Assembly (NCBI RefSeq): GCF_006517815.1
Contig: NZ_CP041198.1
Span: forward strand, 372,001 to 436,000
DNA from: Pseudarthrobacter sp. NIBRBAC000502770
GTDB lineage: Bacteria; Actinomycetota; Actinomycetes; Actinomycetales; Micrococcaceae
Length of the DNA: 64,000 bases
Direction: 5' to 3'
Both the position numbers and the translations under genes were made by a program. Of this stretch, positions 41,065 through 48,883 are shown in pieces. The notes under the pieces are model-generated. The model was not told the DNA's origin, searched no databases, and saw nothing but the letters and a program-made list of their open reading frames with translations. Every line of letters starts with the position of its first letter. Within the stretch, counting starts at the first letter, position 1.

Positions 41065-42805
41065 AGTCCTCATTGCCAACCGAGGCGAAATTGCCGTCCG
41101 GATCGCCCGTGCCTGCGACGATGCAGGCCTGGAAAGCGTGGCCGTCTACGCCGATCCCGACGCCGACGCACTGCACGTCTCCGCCGCCACCGAAGCGTAC
41201 TCGCTGGCCGGCACGCGGCCCCAGGAAACCTACCTGGACATGGACAAAATCCTCGCCGTTGCGGCGAAAAGCGGCGCCGACGCCGTCCACCCCGGCTACG
41301 GCTTCCTGTCCGAGAACGCCGGCTTCGCCCAGGCCGTAATCGACGCCGGCCTGACCTGGATCGGCCCCTCCCCGGAGACCATCCGGCTCCTGGGCGACAA
41401 GGTCAGCGCCCGCGAGGTGGCGGTCCGGGCCGGTGCCCCGCTGGCACCCGGCAGCGACGGACCGGTGGCCAGCGCCGCAGAGGTCCGAGCCTTCGCCGAA
41501 CAGGTGGGCCTTCCCGTGGCCATCAAGGCGGCGTTCGGCGGCGGCGGGCGTGGCCTCAAGGTGGTCCGGAACCAGGCCGACATCGAGGAAAGCTTCGACT
41601 CCGCCGTCCGCGAATCCCTGGCGGCCTTTGGCCGCAGCGAATGCTACGTGGAGAAGTTCCTGGACCGGCCCCGCCACGTTGAGGCCCAGGTCATCGCGGA
41701 TACGCACGGCAACGTGGTGGTGGTGGGCACGCGGGACTGCTCGCTGCAGCGCCGCCACCAGAAGCTCGTGGAAGAGGCTCCTGCGCCGTTCCTCACCCCC
41801 GAACAGCGCGCGGAAATCCATGCCTCGGCTAAGGCTATTTGCCGTGAGGCAGGCTATGTCGGCGCGGGGACCGTGGAGTACCTGCTGGACGGCAGCGGCT
41901 TCCTCAGCTTCCTGGAGGTCAACACCCGCCTTCAGGTGGAGCATCCCATCACTGAGGAAACCTCGGGTGTGGACCTGGTGGCTGCCCAGTTGGCCATCGC
42001 GGCAGGGGAGAAGCTTCCCATCCTGGCGGATCCGGAACCCCGCGGCCACGCCTTCGAGTTCCGCATCAATGCTGAGGATCCGGGCCGCGGTTTCCTTCCG
42101 TCCCCAGGCGCGGTAACGGAGTTTGAGGTGCCAACCGGACCGGGGATCCGCCTGGACACCGGGGTCCGCGCGGGGTCCGTGGTGCCCGGACAGTTCGATT
42201 CCCTGCTGGCCAAGCTGGTGGTCACCGGCGTCGACCGGCAGCAGGCCCTCCGCCGGGCCCGCCGCGCCCTGCGCGAGTTCCGGATCGGCGGCCTGGCCAC
42301 CGTGCTGCCCTTCCACCGCGCGGTGGTGGATGCCCCGGACTTCACCGGCACGGATGCCCTGGGTGTCTACACCACCTGGATCGAAAACGAGTTCGCCACC
42401 GTGCTCGATGCGGATCCGGCGTTCAGCCCCGCCGCTCCGGAGGAGCCCCGCCGGACCATCGGCATCGAGGTGGACGGCAAGCGGATGGAGCTGGGGCTGC
42501 CCAAGGCGCTGCTGGATTCGCTGCTCGACGGCGGCGGCCGCCGGGCTGCGGACGCTCCGGAGAGCCGCCCGGAGACCCAGGCGGAGACGAACGACGGCGA
42601 TCTGCTGGCAACCATGGCCGGCACCGTGGTGAAGTGGCTGGCGGCGCCGGGGTCCAGCGTTGAGGAGGGGGAGACGGTGCTGGTGCTCGAGGCCATGAAG
42701 ATGGAGACCGCCGTGGCCGCCCATCGTGCCGGCACCCTCGGTGAGCTGTACGCTGCCGCCGGAGACGCCGTCGGGCCCGGGCAGGTGCTCACCACCATTT
42801 CCTGA
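41057..42805 (+). CDS. Biotin carboxylase with C-terminal biotinyl carrier domain
   Basis: A 582-aa protein with biotin carboxylase N-domain ([20 protein letters not shown]), ATP-grasp ([13 protein letters not shown]) and C-domain, then a variable linker, then a biotinyl domain with EAMKMET (biotinylated Lys about 548). It carboxylates biotin using ATP and bicarbonate. It is the third gene of the pxp operon and overlaps pxpBC by 8 nt. No carboxyltransferase partner of the acyl-CoA type lies nearby, so the usual acetyl/propionyl-CoA role is doubtful. Together with pxpBC it equals the domain set of urea carboxylase (BC, AHS2, AHS1, BCCP); an amide or lactam substrate is inferred. Confidence 0.9.
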   Translation: MRKVLIANRGEIAVRIARACDDAGLESVAVYADPDADALHVSAATEAYSLAGTRPQETYLDMDKILAVAAKSGADAVHPGYGFLSENAGFAQAVIDAGLTWIGPSPETIRLLGDKVSAREVAVRAGAPLAPGSDGPVASAAEVRAFAEQVGLPVAIKAAFGGGGRGLKVVRNQADIEESFDSAVRESLAAFGRSECYVEKFLDRPRHVEAQVIADTHGNVVVVGTRDCSLQRRHQKLVEEAPAPFLTPEQRAEIHASAKAICREAGYVGAGTVEYLLDGSGFLSFLEVNTRLQVEHPITEETSGVDLVAAQLAIAAGEKLPILADPEPRGHAFEFRINAEDPGRGFLPSPGAVTEFEVPTGPGIRLDTGVRAGSVVPGQFDSLLAKLVVTGVDRQQALRRARRALREFRIGGLATVLPFHRAVVDAPDFTGTDALGVYTTWIENEFATVLDADPAFSPAAPEEPRRTIGIEVDGKRMELGLPKALLDSLLDGGGRRAADAPESRPETQAETNDGDLLATMAGTVVKWLAAPGSSVEEGETVLVLEAMKMETAVAAHRAGTLGELYAAAGDAVGPGQVLTTIS

Positions 42806-42811
42806 CGCACC

Positions 42812-43804
42812 TCACGAGGGCATCCGCGCGAACACGCGGCACACTGCGAGGCTGAACCAGAGCTGGAGGTCGTGGAACCTGTCCCGGAGCAGGTGGCCGG
42901 TGAAGAGGCCGGACGGTTCCTGGTGTGCGGCCAGCCAGTCGCGCGCCGTGTCGGTTTTGTCCGACCTGAAGCCGGGGCGGATGATGCTGATGGCGTCGAG
43001 GGCGGAAACGAGGTCTGTCATCCAGAAAGGAAAGCTGAACTCGGTCCAGTCGGCGGCCCGGCCCTTGTCCGGATAGGCGTCCGGCTCGAAGAAGCGGGCC
43101 GCCAGTAATTCAGCAGCCTTTTGTGCGGAGGTGCTTTCGCGGCGCCCGGGATGTGCCGCGTATGCCCTGAGCACGATCCCGGTGATCAGATGCGAGAACG
43201 GCTGCGCCGGGTCGCCGGCGATGGTCTGCGGCTCGTCGAGCGCGTCAAGTTTCCTCCCCCGCGTACGGAGCGGAAGTGCCCAGCCGCCGTCGTGCTGCCG
43301 CGACGCCTCAAGCCAGTCGAACGCCCGTTCCACGCGCGGATCCTCACCGTACCCCGCTTTGCTCAGGAGCCCGATGAGGGCCGCAGTGTAGTTGGGGGAC
43401 ACCTGGTTGCCGTAGATTCCGCGGAGATCACCTTGGGCGGATTGGTGTGCGAGCACATAGCCGGCGGCTGCGGCGAGAGCCGGGTTCCGGTGCGTGAACC
43501 CGAACATGTCGACGAGAAACCCGACTTGCCGGTAGGTCTCCAGCAGGTCGTAATCCGTGCTGGCACGGGGCCGTCTTCCCGGATAGGTCCAGGACCCGTT
43601 CGCCGCCTGGCGCCGCACGATCCTGCGGGGGATCGGCAGGTCCCAGAGTGCCTCGTCAGGCGTCTGTGCCCGGGCGGGTGGCAGCCCTGCCGGCCTGGAG
43701 GCCAACTCACGGACGGCCCAGGAGCGCACCGCGGGGTGCCCGCTCGAGAGCAGCGGGGCGATCGGGTCGAAACGCAGGCCGTCAAGCCACGTCATGCTCA
43801 CCAT
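42812..43804 (-). CDS. Prenyltransferase/squalene-cyclase-repeat-like protein
   Basis: A 330-aa helical-repeat protein of the terpene-cyclase-like alpha/alpha-barrel type. Repeats include ANGSWTYPGRRP, SPNYTAALIGLLSKAGYG and RQHDGGWALPLRTRG, resembling QW-type repeats, but the catalytic DXDD/DCTAE motif is not visible. Enzymatic activity is therefore uncertain. ATG 43804 is used; ATG 43795 is an alternative. It ends 6 nt from the convergent biotin carboxylase gene and is divergent from the GntR gene, so it may not belong to the pxp pathway. Confidence 0.65.
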   Translation of the reverse strand: MVSMTWLDGLRFDPIAPLLSSGHPAVRSWAVRELASRPAGLPPARAQTPDEALWDLPIPRRIVRRQAANGSWTYPGRRPRASTDYDLLETYRQVGFLVDMFGFTHRNPALAAAAGYVLAHQSAQGDLRGIYGNQVSPNYTAALIGLLSKAGYGEDPRVERAFDWLEASRQHDGGWALPLRTRGRKLDALDEPQTIAGDPAQPFSHLITGIVLRAYAAHPGRRESTSAQKAAELLAARFFEPDAYPDKGRAADWTEFSFPFWMTDLVSALDAISIIRPGFRSDKTDTARDWLAAHQEPSGLFTGHLLRDRFHDLQLWFSLAVCRVFARMPS

Positions 43805-43863
43805 GATGGCGGAATCCCTCCGGTGCGGACAGGGGACCGGTGCCCTGCCGTTATCGTGGTGCC

Positions 43864-44541
43864 ATGACGTTTGACGAGGTACTGGCCGATCTCCAAGCCC
43901 AGGCCAGGACCACAAAGCACGCCGAGACCGGCCTTTGGGTGGCCGCCCAGCTGCGCAGCCGGATCGAGGCTGGCCTGCTCAAGCCCGGCTCCAAACTCGC
44001 GGAGGAAGCCCTCCGCGAGGCCCTTGGCGTGTCCCGCAATACCCTGCGTGAGGCGTTCACGGCGTTGCATGCCGAGCACATCGTCACCCGCATCCCCAAC
44101 CGCGGCGTGTTCGTGGCCCACCCCACCCCGGACGACATCCGCGAAATCTACCGGGTGCGCCGCTTCCTGGAACCGGCCGCGGTGCTGTGGTCCGGCGAGA
44201 CCTCCATCGAGCCGCTGCCGACCATCATCAAGGCGGCCAGGGCTGCCGCCGCCGAAGGGGACATCCCCGGCATGGCCAGCGCCAACCAGGACTTCCACCG
44301 TGCCATCGTGAACCGGGCCGGCAGCGAGCGGCTCAACAGCCTCATGGAACAGGTCCTGGCCGAGATGCGGCTCGTGTTCCACTCCATGGCCGCCAACCCG
44401 GCCTTCCATGAGCCCTACGTGGAGGACAACGCGCACATCGTGGAACTGCTGGAGGCGGGAGACAAAGCCGCGGCAGCGGACTTCCTGGCCACTTACCTGG
44501 ACCGCGCCGAAGCCCAGCTGCTGGACGCCGTCGGCCGCTGA
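43864..44541 (+). CDS. GntR/FCD-family regulator
   Basis: A 225-aa regulator. The N-terminal winged helix (AAQLRSRIEAGLLKPGSKLA, then REALGVSRNTLREAFTALHA) is followed by an all-helical FCD ligand domain (NQDFHRAIVNRAGSERLNSL, then YVEDNAHIVELLEAGD), whose Asp/His set suits a metal-bound organic-acid ligand. It lies between the pxp genes and the DUF969-DUF979 genes. The same GGATTGTTGAACAA motif precedes both, so it probably controls both units with 5-oxoproline or a related acid as signal (inferred). Confidence 0.9.
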   Translation: MTFDEVLADLQAQARTTKHAETGLWVAAQLRSRIEAGLLKPGSKLAEEALREALGVSRNTLREAFTALHAEHIVTRIPNRGVFVAHPTPDDIREIYRVRRFLEPAAVLWSGETSIEPLPTIIKAARAAAAEGDIPGMASANQDFHRAIVNRAGSERLNSLMEQVLAEMRLVFHSMAANPAFHEPYVEDNAHIVELLEAGDKAAAADFLATYLDRAEAQLLDAVGR

Positions 44542-44544
44542 ATC

Positions 44545-44566
44545 AAGCCCCTCTCAAAAGGGGTTG
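44545..44566 (+). terminator. Small terminator-like hairpin after the GntR gene
   Basis: CCCCT (44548-44552) pairs with AGGGG (44559-44563), with flanking weak pairs and a 6-nt loop. It sits just before the DUF969 promoter. Confidence 0.45.
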
Positions 44567-44593
44567 CAGGATTGTTGAACAAAACGATATGCT
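44564..44593 (+). promoter_or_regulatory. Promoter of the DUF969-DUF979 unit with an embedded GntR site
   Basis: TTGCAG (44564-44569) and TATGCT (44588-44593) are 18 nt apart. The GntR element GGATTGTTGAACAA (44569-44582) lies between them, so a bound regulator would block RNA polymerase. The match to the pxpA site is exact for 14 bases. Confidence 0.65.
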
Positions 44594-44751
44594 GTGGATC
44601 ACACCGTTGTCCTGCAGCTCACAAAATCCTGTAGCTCTGACGTAACCGGGGCTCCCGCCCCCCGGCGCCGCCCCACCGACTAAACCTGGGCACGGACGCG
44701 CCGGCCCCCACTTTCGCAGACCCGTCACGGGTCCCCTGGGAAGGGATAATC

Positions 44752-45465
44752 ATGCTTGTACTCATCGGGGTGCTGCTGGTGATCGTTGGCTTCGCCATCC
44801 GCCTGAACCCCCTGATTGTCGTCACCGTCGCGGGCATCGTCACCGCGCTGCTGGGCGGCATGAACCCCGCGCAGATCCTCGAGTCGTTCGGCACCGGCTT
44901 CGCCAGCAGCCGCTCCGTCACCATCTTCGTCGCAGTGCTGCCGGTGGTGGGCATTATCGAGTTCTTCGGGCTGCAGGAGCAGGCCAAAACCCTCATCGGC
45001 CGGCTCGCCAAGCTGACCGCCGGACGCGTCCTGATCGGCTACCTGGCCGTCCGCCAGATCACCGCCGCAGTGGGCCTGACCAGCATCGGCGGCCATGCAC
45101 AGACTGTCCGCCCGCTGGTGTTCCCCATGGCAGAGGGAGCAGCGCTGCGCCGCTACGGCCACGTGCCGGAAAAGATCAGCGAGAAGATCAAGGGCCACGC
45201 CGCCGGTGCCGACAACGTTGGTGTGTTCTTCGGCGAGGACGTGTTCGTGGCGGTCGGCTCCATCCTGCTGATCACCACGTTCGTGGACACCACCTACCAT
45301 CTGCACCTGGAACCGCTCCAGCTGGCGCTCTGGGCCATCCCCACCGCCATCGCCGCCTTCCTCATCCACGGCTTCAGGCTGCTGCGCCTGGACAAGCAGC
45401 TGGACAAGGAATACCGCGAGTTTGAGCTCACCGCCCAGAAGGAAACCGCAGGAGAAGCCAAATGA
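44752..45465 (+). CDS. DUF969-family membrane protein, putative transporter subunit
   Basis: A 237-aa integral membrane protein with about six helices (LVLIGVLLVIVGFAIRLNPL, VTIFVAVLPVVGIIEFF, and later segments), and the conserved VGLTSIGGHAQTVRPLVFPM. It is invariably paired with DUF979. It has a short cytosolic C-terminal tail. It overlaps the DUF979 gene by 4 nt. Proximity to pxp genes, sharing the same operator, suggests import of 5-oxoproline or a related compound; that is inference. Confidence 0.88.
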   Translation: MLVLIGVLLVIVGFAIRLNPLIVVTVAGIVTALLGGMNPAQILESFGTGFASSRSVTIFVAVLPVVGIIEFFGLQEQAKTLIGRLAKLTAGRVLIGYLAVRQITAAVGLTSIGGHAQTVRPLVFPMAEGAALRRYGHVPEKISEKIKGHAAGADNVGVFFGEDVFVAVGSILLITTFVDTTYHLHLEPLQLALWAIPTAIAAFLIHGFRLLRLDKQLDKEYREFELTAQKETAGEAK

Positions 45466-46433
45466 TCAACGTTGAAGCCGTTTACTGGCTGGTCGGCATT
45501 CTGTTCGTCGCGTGGGCGTCGCTGATTGCCGCCGATACCAACCACCCGCGCCGCTGGGGCAGCTCGGCCTTCTGGGGCCTGCTGGGCCTGTGCTTCTTCT
45601 ACAGCACCTGGGTCCAGGCCGGAACCGCACCCGCCTGGATCCTGGGCGTCGCGGTCTTGGTCCTGGTGGTACTGGCATCCACCGGCCTCCTGGGCCACGG
45701 CAAGCACCGCACCTCCACCGGGCCCGAGCGCGAGGCCTACGCCAAACGCTTCGGCAACAAGCTCTTTATCCCCGCCCTGACGCTTCCCTTGGTCACCGTG
45801 ATCCTGGTGCTGGCAGCTCCTGTGCTGGTGATCGGCGGCACCCCGCTGCTGGACCCCAAGAACACCACACTGGTGGCGCTGGCCATCGGCGCCGTAGCCG
45901 CCGTCGTCGTCGCGCTTGTGATCCTCAAGCCCAAGAACCCGGCCACGCCCCTCTTCGAAAGCCGCCGGATCCTCGAATCAATCGGCTGGGCCGCGCTGCT
46001 CCCGCAGATGCTCACCACCCTGGGCATCCTCTTCACCAAGGCCGGCGTCGGTACCGCGGTAGGCACCCTGGCGTCCGGGCTGCTGCCCAAGGGCTCGCTG
46101 ATCGCGGGCGTGCTGGTGTACTGCATCGGCATGTTCCTCTTCACCGTGCTGATGGGCAACGGCTTCGCGGCCTTCCCGATCATGACCGCGGCCATCGGCT
46201 GGCCCGTACTGGTGCAGACCTTCCACGGTGACCCCGCCATCATCTTCGCGATCGGCATGCTCGCCGGCTTCTGCGGCACCCTCTGCACGCCCATGGCAGC
46301 CAACTTCAACCTGGTGCCGTCCGCACTGCTGGAGATGAAGAACAAGTACGGCGTCATTACGGCGCAGGTGGGCACGGCCATCCCGCTGCTGGCTGTGAAC
46401 ATCGCGCTGATGTACTTCCTGGCCTTCCACTAG
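45462..46433 (+). CDS. DUF979-family membrane protein, putative transporter subunit
   Basis: A 323-aa integral membrane protein with about ten helices. Conserved landmarks are LLPQMLTTLGILFTKAGVG, VLMGNGFAAFPIMTAAIGWP and GFCGTLCTPMAANFNLVPSA, typical of the DUF979 transporter-like fold. It begins in the 4-nt ATGA overlap with the DUF969 gene. The pair probably forms a two-component carrier. The DUF2891 gene follows 35 nt later. Confidence 0.88.
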   Translation: MINVEAVYWLVGILFVAWASLIAADTNHPRRWGSSAFWGLLGLCFFYSTWVQAGTAPAWILGVAVLVLVVLASTGLLGHGKHRTSTGPEREAYAKRFGNKLFIPALTLPLVTVILVLAAPVLVIGGTPLLDPKNTTLVALAIGAVAAVVVALVILKPKNPATPLFESRRILESIGWAALLPQMLTTLGILFTKAGVGTAVGTLASGLLPKGSLIAGVLVYCIGMFLFTVLMGNGFAAFPIMTAAIGWPVLVQTFHGDPAIIFAIGMLAGFCGTLCTPMAANFNLVPSALLEMKNKYGVITAQVGTAIPLLAVNIALMYFLAFH

Positions 46434-46468
46434 CACCGCCTCTCTGACCCGGCTTTCAAAGGAGCATG

Positions 46469-47566
46469 ATGGACAACGATCTTCGCCTACAGGCGGCCCC
46501 GGACTACGCCGCCGTGGTGCTGGGCAACCTCGCCGAGCCCTACCCGCACTCGGCCCACCACACCCAGGTGTCCGCCGACGACCGGCCCACCCCGGAGCAG
46601 ATCCACCCCGCCTTCTACACCTCCTTCGACTGGCACTCCTGCGTGCACATGCACTGGCTGGGGGCCAGCCTGCTGGGCGGCACTCCCGGGTCACCTTCTG
46701 CCGGGGCTGCCCCGGAAGGAGCGTCCGACGGCGGCACGGCGGCCTGGGTGGACAGCTCCACCGAAGCGTCGCTCCGGGCGGCGCTGGGCGCCAACCTGAC
46801 GCAGGCCAAGCTGGCGGTGGAACGGGACTACCTGGTGGCCAACCCGTCCTGGGAGCGGCCCTACGGGTGGGCGTGGCTGATGCGGCTGGCCGCCACATGT
46901 TCCGCGTCCTCCGATGCGCAGCTCCGGGAATGGGGCACCGCCCTGGAGCCGCTGGTGGACGCCGTGGCGGAGCTCAGCGTGGCGTGGATGGCCAAGGCCC
47001 AGTACCCGGTCCGGCACGGGCTGCACACCAACGCCGCGTTCGGTGTCGGCTACATGCTGGATGCCTTCCGGTCGCTGGGCCGGGCTGATGCTGCCGCGGC
47101 GTGCGAGGAAGCGGCCCGCACCTGGTTCGGGAACGACCGTGGCTGGCCGGGCGACTGGGAGCTCAGCGGCCAGGACTTCCTCTCCGCCGGGCTGAGCGAG
47201 GCGGACCTGATGCGCCGTGTCCTGTCCGCCGACGAGTTCTCCGCCTGGTTCGCGGCGTTCCTCCCAGGCCTCTCCGCTGAGTCGCGGATCCTGCAGCCTG
47301 TCAGCGTCACGGACGAGACCGACGGCTACCTGGTGCACCTCCACGGGCTCAACCTGACCCGCGCCGGGCAGGTGGCCCGGATCATCGCCACGCTCCGGGA
47401 ATCCTCCACGTCCGGGGCGTGCGCCTCGGCAGCTGTGCTCAACGAGGCCCTGGACCCGCTGTTGAAGGCCGGCCTCCGCGGAATGGAGAGCGGCGACTTC
47501 ATGTCCACGCACTGGCTGGCCAGCTTCGCCAGGGATGCGCTGGGCTCCGTGGCGGCGCTGGACTGA
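46469..47566 (+). CDS. DUF2891-family protein
   Basis: A 365-aa cytosolic all-helical protein. Landmarks are HPAFYTSFDWHSCVHMHWLG, WERPYGWAWLMRLAA, VRHGLHTNAAFGVGYMLDA and SGQDFLSAGLSEADLMRRVL. The pattern resembles the alpha/alpha-barrel fold of glycosidase- or epimerase-like proteins, but no activity is known. Two ATGs (46466, 46469) are in frame; 46469 gives 4-nt spacing from GGAG. It is the third gene of the DUF969-DUF979 unit, so it probably shares the 5-oxoproline context. Confidence 0.87.
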   Translation: MDNDLRLQAAPDYAAVVLGNLAEPYPHSAHHTQVSADDRPTPEQIHPAFYTSFDWHSCVHMHWLGASLLGGTPGSPSAGAAPEGASDGGTAAWVDSSTEASLRAALGANLTQAKLAVERDYLVANPSWERPYGWAWLMRLAATCSASSDAQLREWGTALEPLVDAVAELSVAWMAKAQYPVRHGLHTNAAFGVGYMLDAFRSLGRADAAAACEEAARTWFGNDRGWPGDWELSGQDFLSAGLSEADLMRRVLSADEFSAWFAAFLPGLSAESRILQPVSVTDETDGYLVHLHGLNLTRAGQVARIIATLRESSTSGACASAAVLNEALDPLLKAGLRGMESGDFMSTHWLASFARDALGSVAALD

Positions 47567-47738
47567 CCATCCAGCAGGTGACGGGATGAACCAGTCACAC
47601 TCGGTGTGAAGGGACGCGGCGGTGCCCATATGGGCGCCGCCGCGTTAGTCTTTTCCCACCACGCCCAGTGCGTGACCTGGGAGCAGCGGGCAGGGTCGTA
47701 ATGAGCTGACCGTCCGCCCGCGAGCCCAGAGGAATTCC

Positions 47739-48002
47739 ATGCGCCAGCACGCCAGCACCTGCACGCCAGACCCTGCAACGGCAGGGCAAACCGCCCTCAA
47801 GCCCAGGAGGAAGCGGACCAGGCATCCCCGGATCGCCGTGGGGGACAGGGTCCACTTCGCCGAGGGAACCGTCTCCGGCACCGGGGTGGTGGATGCCGTG
47901 ACCTCCGACTACTCCGTTATCTGGGTATGGACGGACGAAGGCCAGGGCCGGCGGATGTTCCTGCAGGGGTACGGAAGCATCGTCACCGCAGTGGAAGCCT
48001 AA
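47739..48002 (+). CDS. Small conserved hypothetical protein
   Basis: An 87-aa protein with a basic N-terminal stretch (KPRRKRTRHPR) and a small beta-rich core (VGDRVHFAEGTVSGTGVVDA, then VIWVWTDEGQGRRMF) that resembles a KOW/SH3-like barrel. ATG 47739 follows AGAGGAATTCC. No function is assigned. Its TAA overlaps the stop of the gene on the opposite strand. Confidence 0.7.
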   Translation: MRQHASTCTPDPATAGQTALKPRRKRTRHPRIAVGDRVHFAEGTVSGTGVVDAVTSDYSVIWVWTDEGQGRRMFLQGYGSIVTAVEA

Positions 48003-48145
48003 TTCAGCTGTTCGGAGCGCGCGGCGCGCCGCGCGTCCGCTTGGAGGATGCCGTCCCGGACCCCCGGGCGGATCACGCCGTACAGGATGTAGAAGAAGAC
48101 GGCTCCCACGAGGACAAACAGGACCAGCCCGGTAAGGTCACCCAT
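47999..48145 (-). CDS. 48-aa single-pass membrane protein
   Basis: A short gene: MGDLTGLVLFVLVGAVFFYI begins a single transmembrane helix of about 20 residues, then a basic cytosolic tail (IRPGVRDG, then ADARRAARSEQLN). GGAGGAGGAGCG lies 5 nt upstream of the ATG. Its first 8 nt overlap the end of the upstream 213-aa gene on the same strand, indicating coupling. Its TAG overlaps the TAA of the convergent 87-aa gene. Function is unknown. Confidence 0.7.
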   Translation of the reverse strand: MGDLTGLVLFVLVGAVFFYILYGVIRPGVRDGILQADARRAARSEQLN

Positions 48146-48779
48146 CAGTGCGCTCCTCCTCCGGCCAGTACGGCTGAACGGACGCCGCCGCCTGACGCAA
48201 GGCCCCGCCGTCGAGCATCAAGGACGTTTCCGCCAGGCCGAAGTCGGTCCATTGGGCTACCATCCGGAGATCCCCGGCAGGCGGCAGCGGCCACAGCCAG
48301 AGGGTGCCGCTGCCGGAGAACTCCGCATCGCCCCCGCCGCCACCGCCGCCGTTCAGGGCGAGGACCGGAGGCTCCGGGTTGGTGCCCGGTTCCATCAGCC
48401 CGTAGGGAATTTGGCTGCCGGTGCTCGCTTTTGAACCGTCAGGGAATTCGACGCCGAACATCAGCCCGGTCTGCCGTTCGCTGCGCCCCCGAAAGCCCCT
48501 GCCGGGCTGGAAGAACAGCGGCTGCAAATCGTCCCAGTCCCTATCGGATTGATCGGTCCGGCGGAAGAGCCAGGACAGACTGAACAGGCACCCGGTAGAG
48601 AAGACTTCGGCGCCTTTGACCGCCACCACCATTCCCGGTGTCCGGCTCACGAACCTGCCCAGATGGACAACGGCAGGCAGTTCGTAGGCGGGTGCAGCCA
48701 CCCACGGCGGCGGGACGTACCTCGTGGTCCGCGGCCGGGGCGGCAGGGGAGGGACGGGAAAGTCCTGGAAGAAGGTCAT
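48138..48779 (-). CDS. Hypothetical protein, 213 aa
   Basis: Not recognised. The N-terminus is Pro/Arg-rich (PVPPLPPRPRTTRYVPPPW). The body reads RTPGMVVAVKGAEVFSTGCL, then GLMFGVEFPDGSKAS, then a poly-Gly loop (NGGGGGGGDAEF) and GTLWLWPLPPAGDLRMVAQW, a beta-sandwich-like composition. There is no signal peptide. It is translationally coupled to the 48-aa membrane protein downstream, so the two may act together. Confidence 0.75.
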   Translation of the reverse strand: MTFFQDFPVPPLPPRPRTTRYVPPPWVAAPAYELPAVVHLGRFVSRTPGMVVAVKGAEVFSTGCLFSLSWLFRRTDQSDRDWDDLQPLFFQPGRGFRGRSERQTGLMFGVEFPDGSKASTGSQIPYGLMEPGTNPEPPVLALNGGGGGGGDAEFSGSGTLWLWPLPPAGDLRMVAQWTDFGLAETSLMLDGGALRQAAASVQPYWPEEERTDG

Positions 48780-48883
48780 GATGGTCCTTGGGTCCGCTGG
48801 CGGCGACCGACCAGCGGAACAAGCGGCTGCGCCGTCCTGGATCCCCCAATCCGTCCTTGCCCGGCCAGTCTAGCGGGGTTGCG

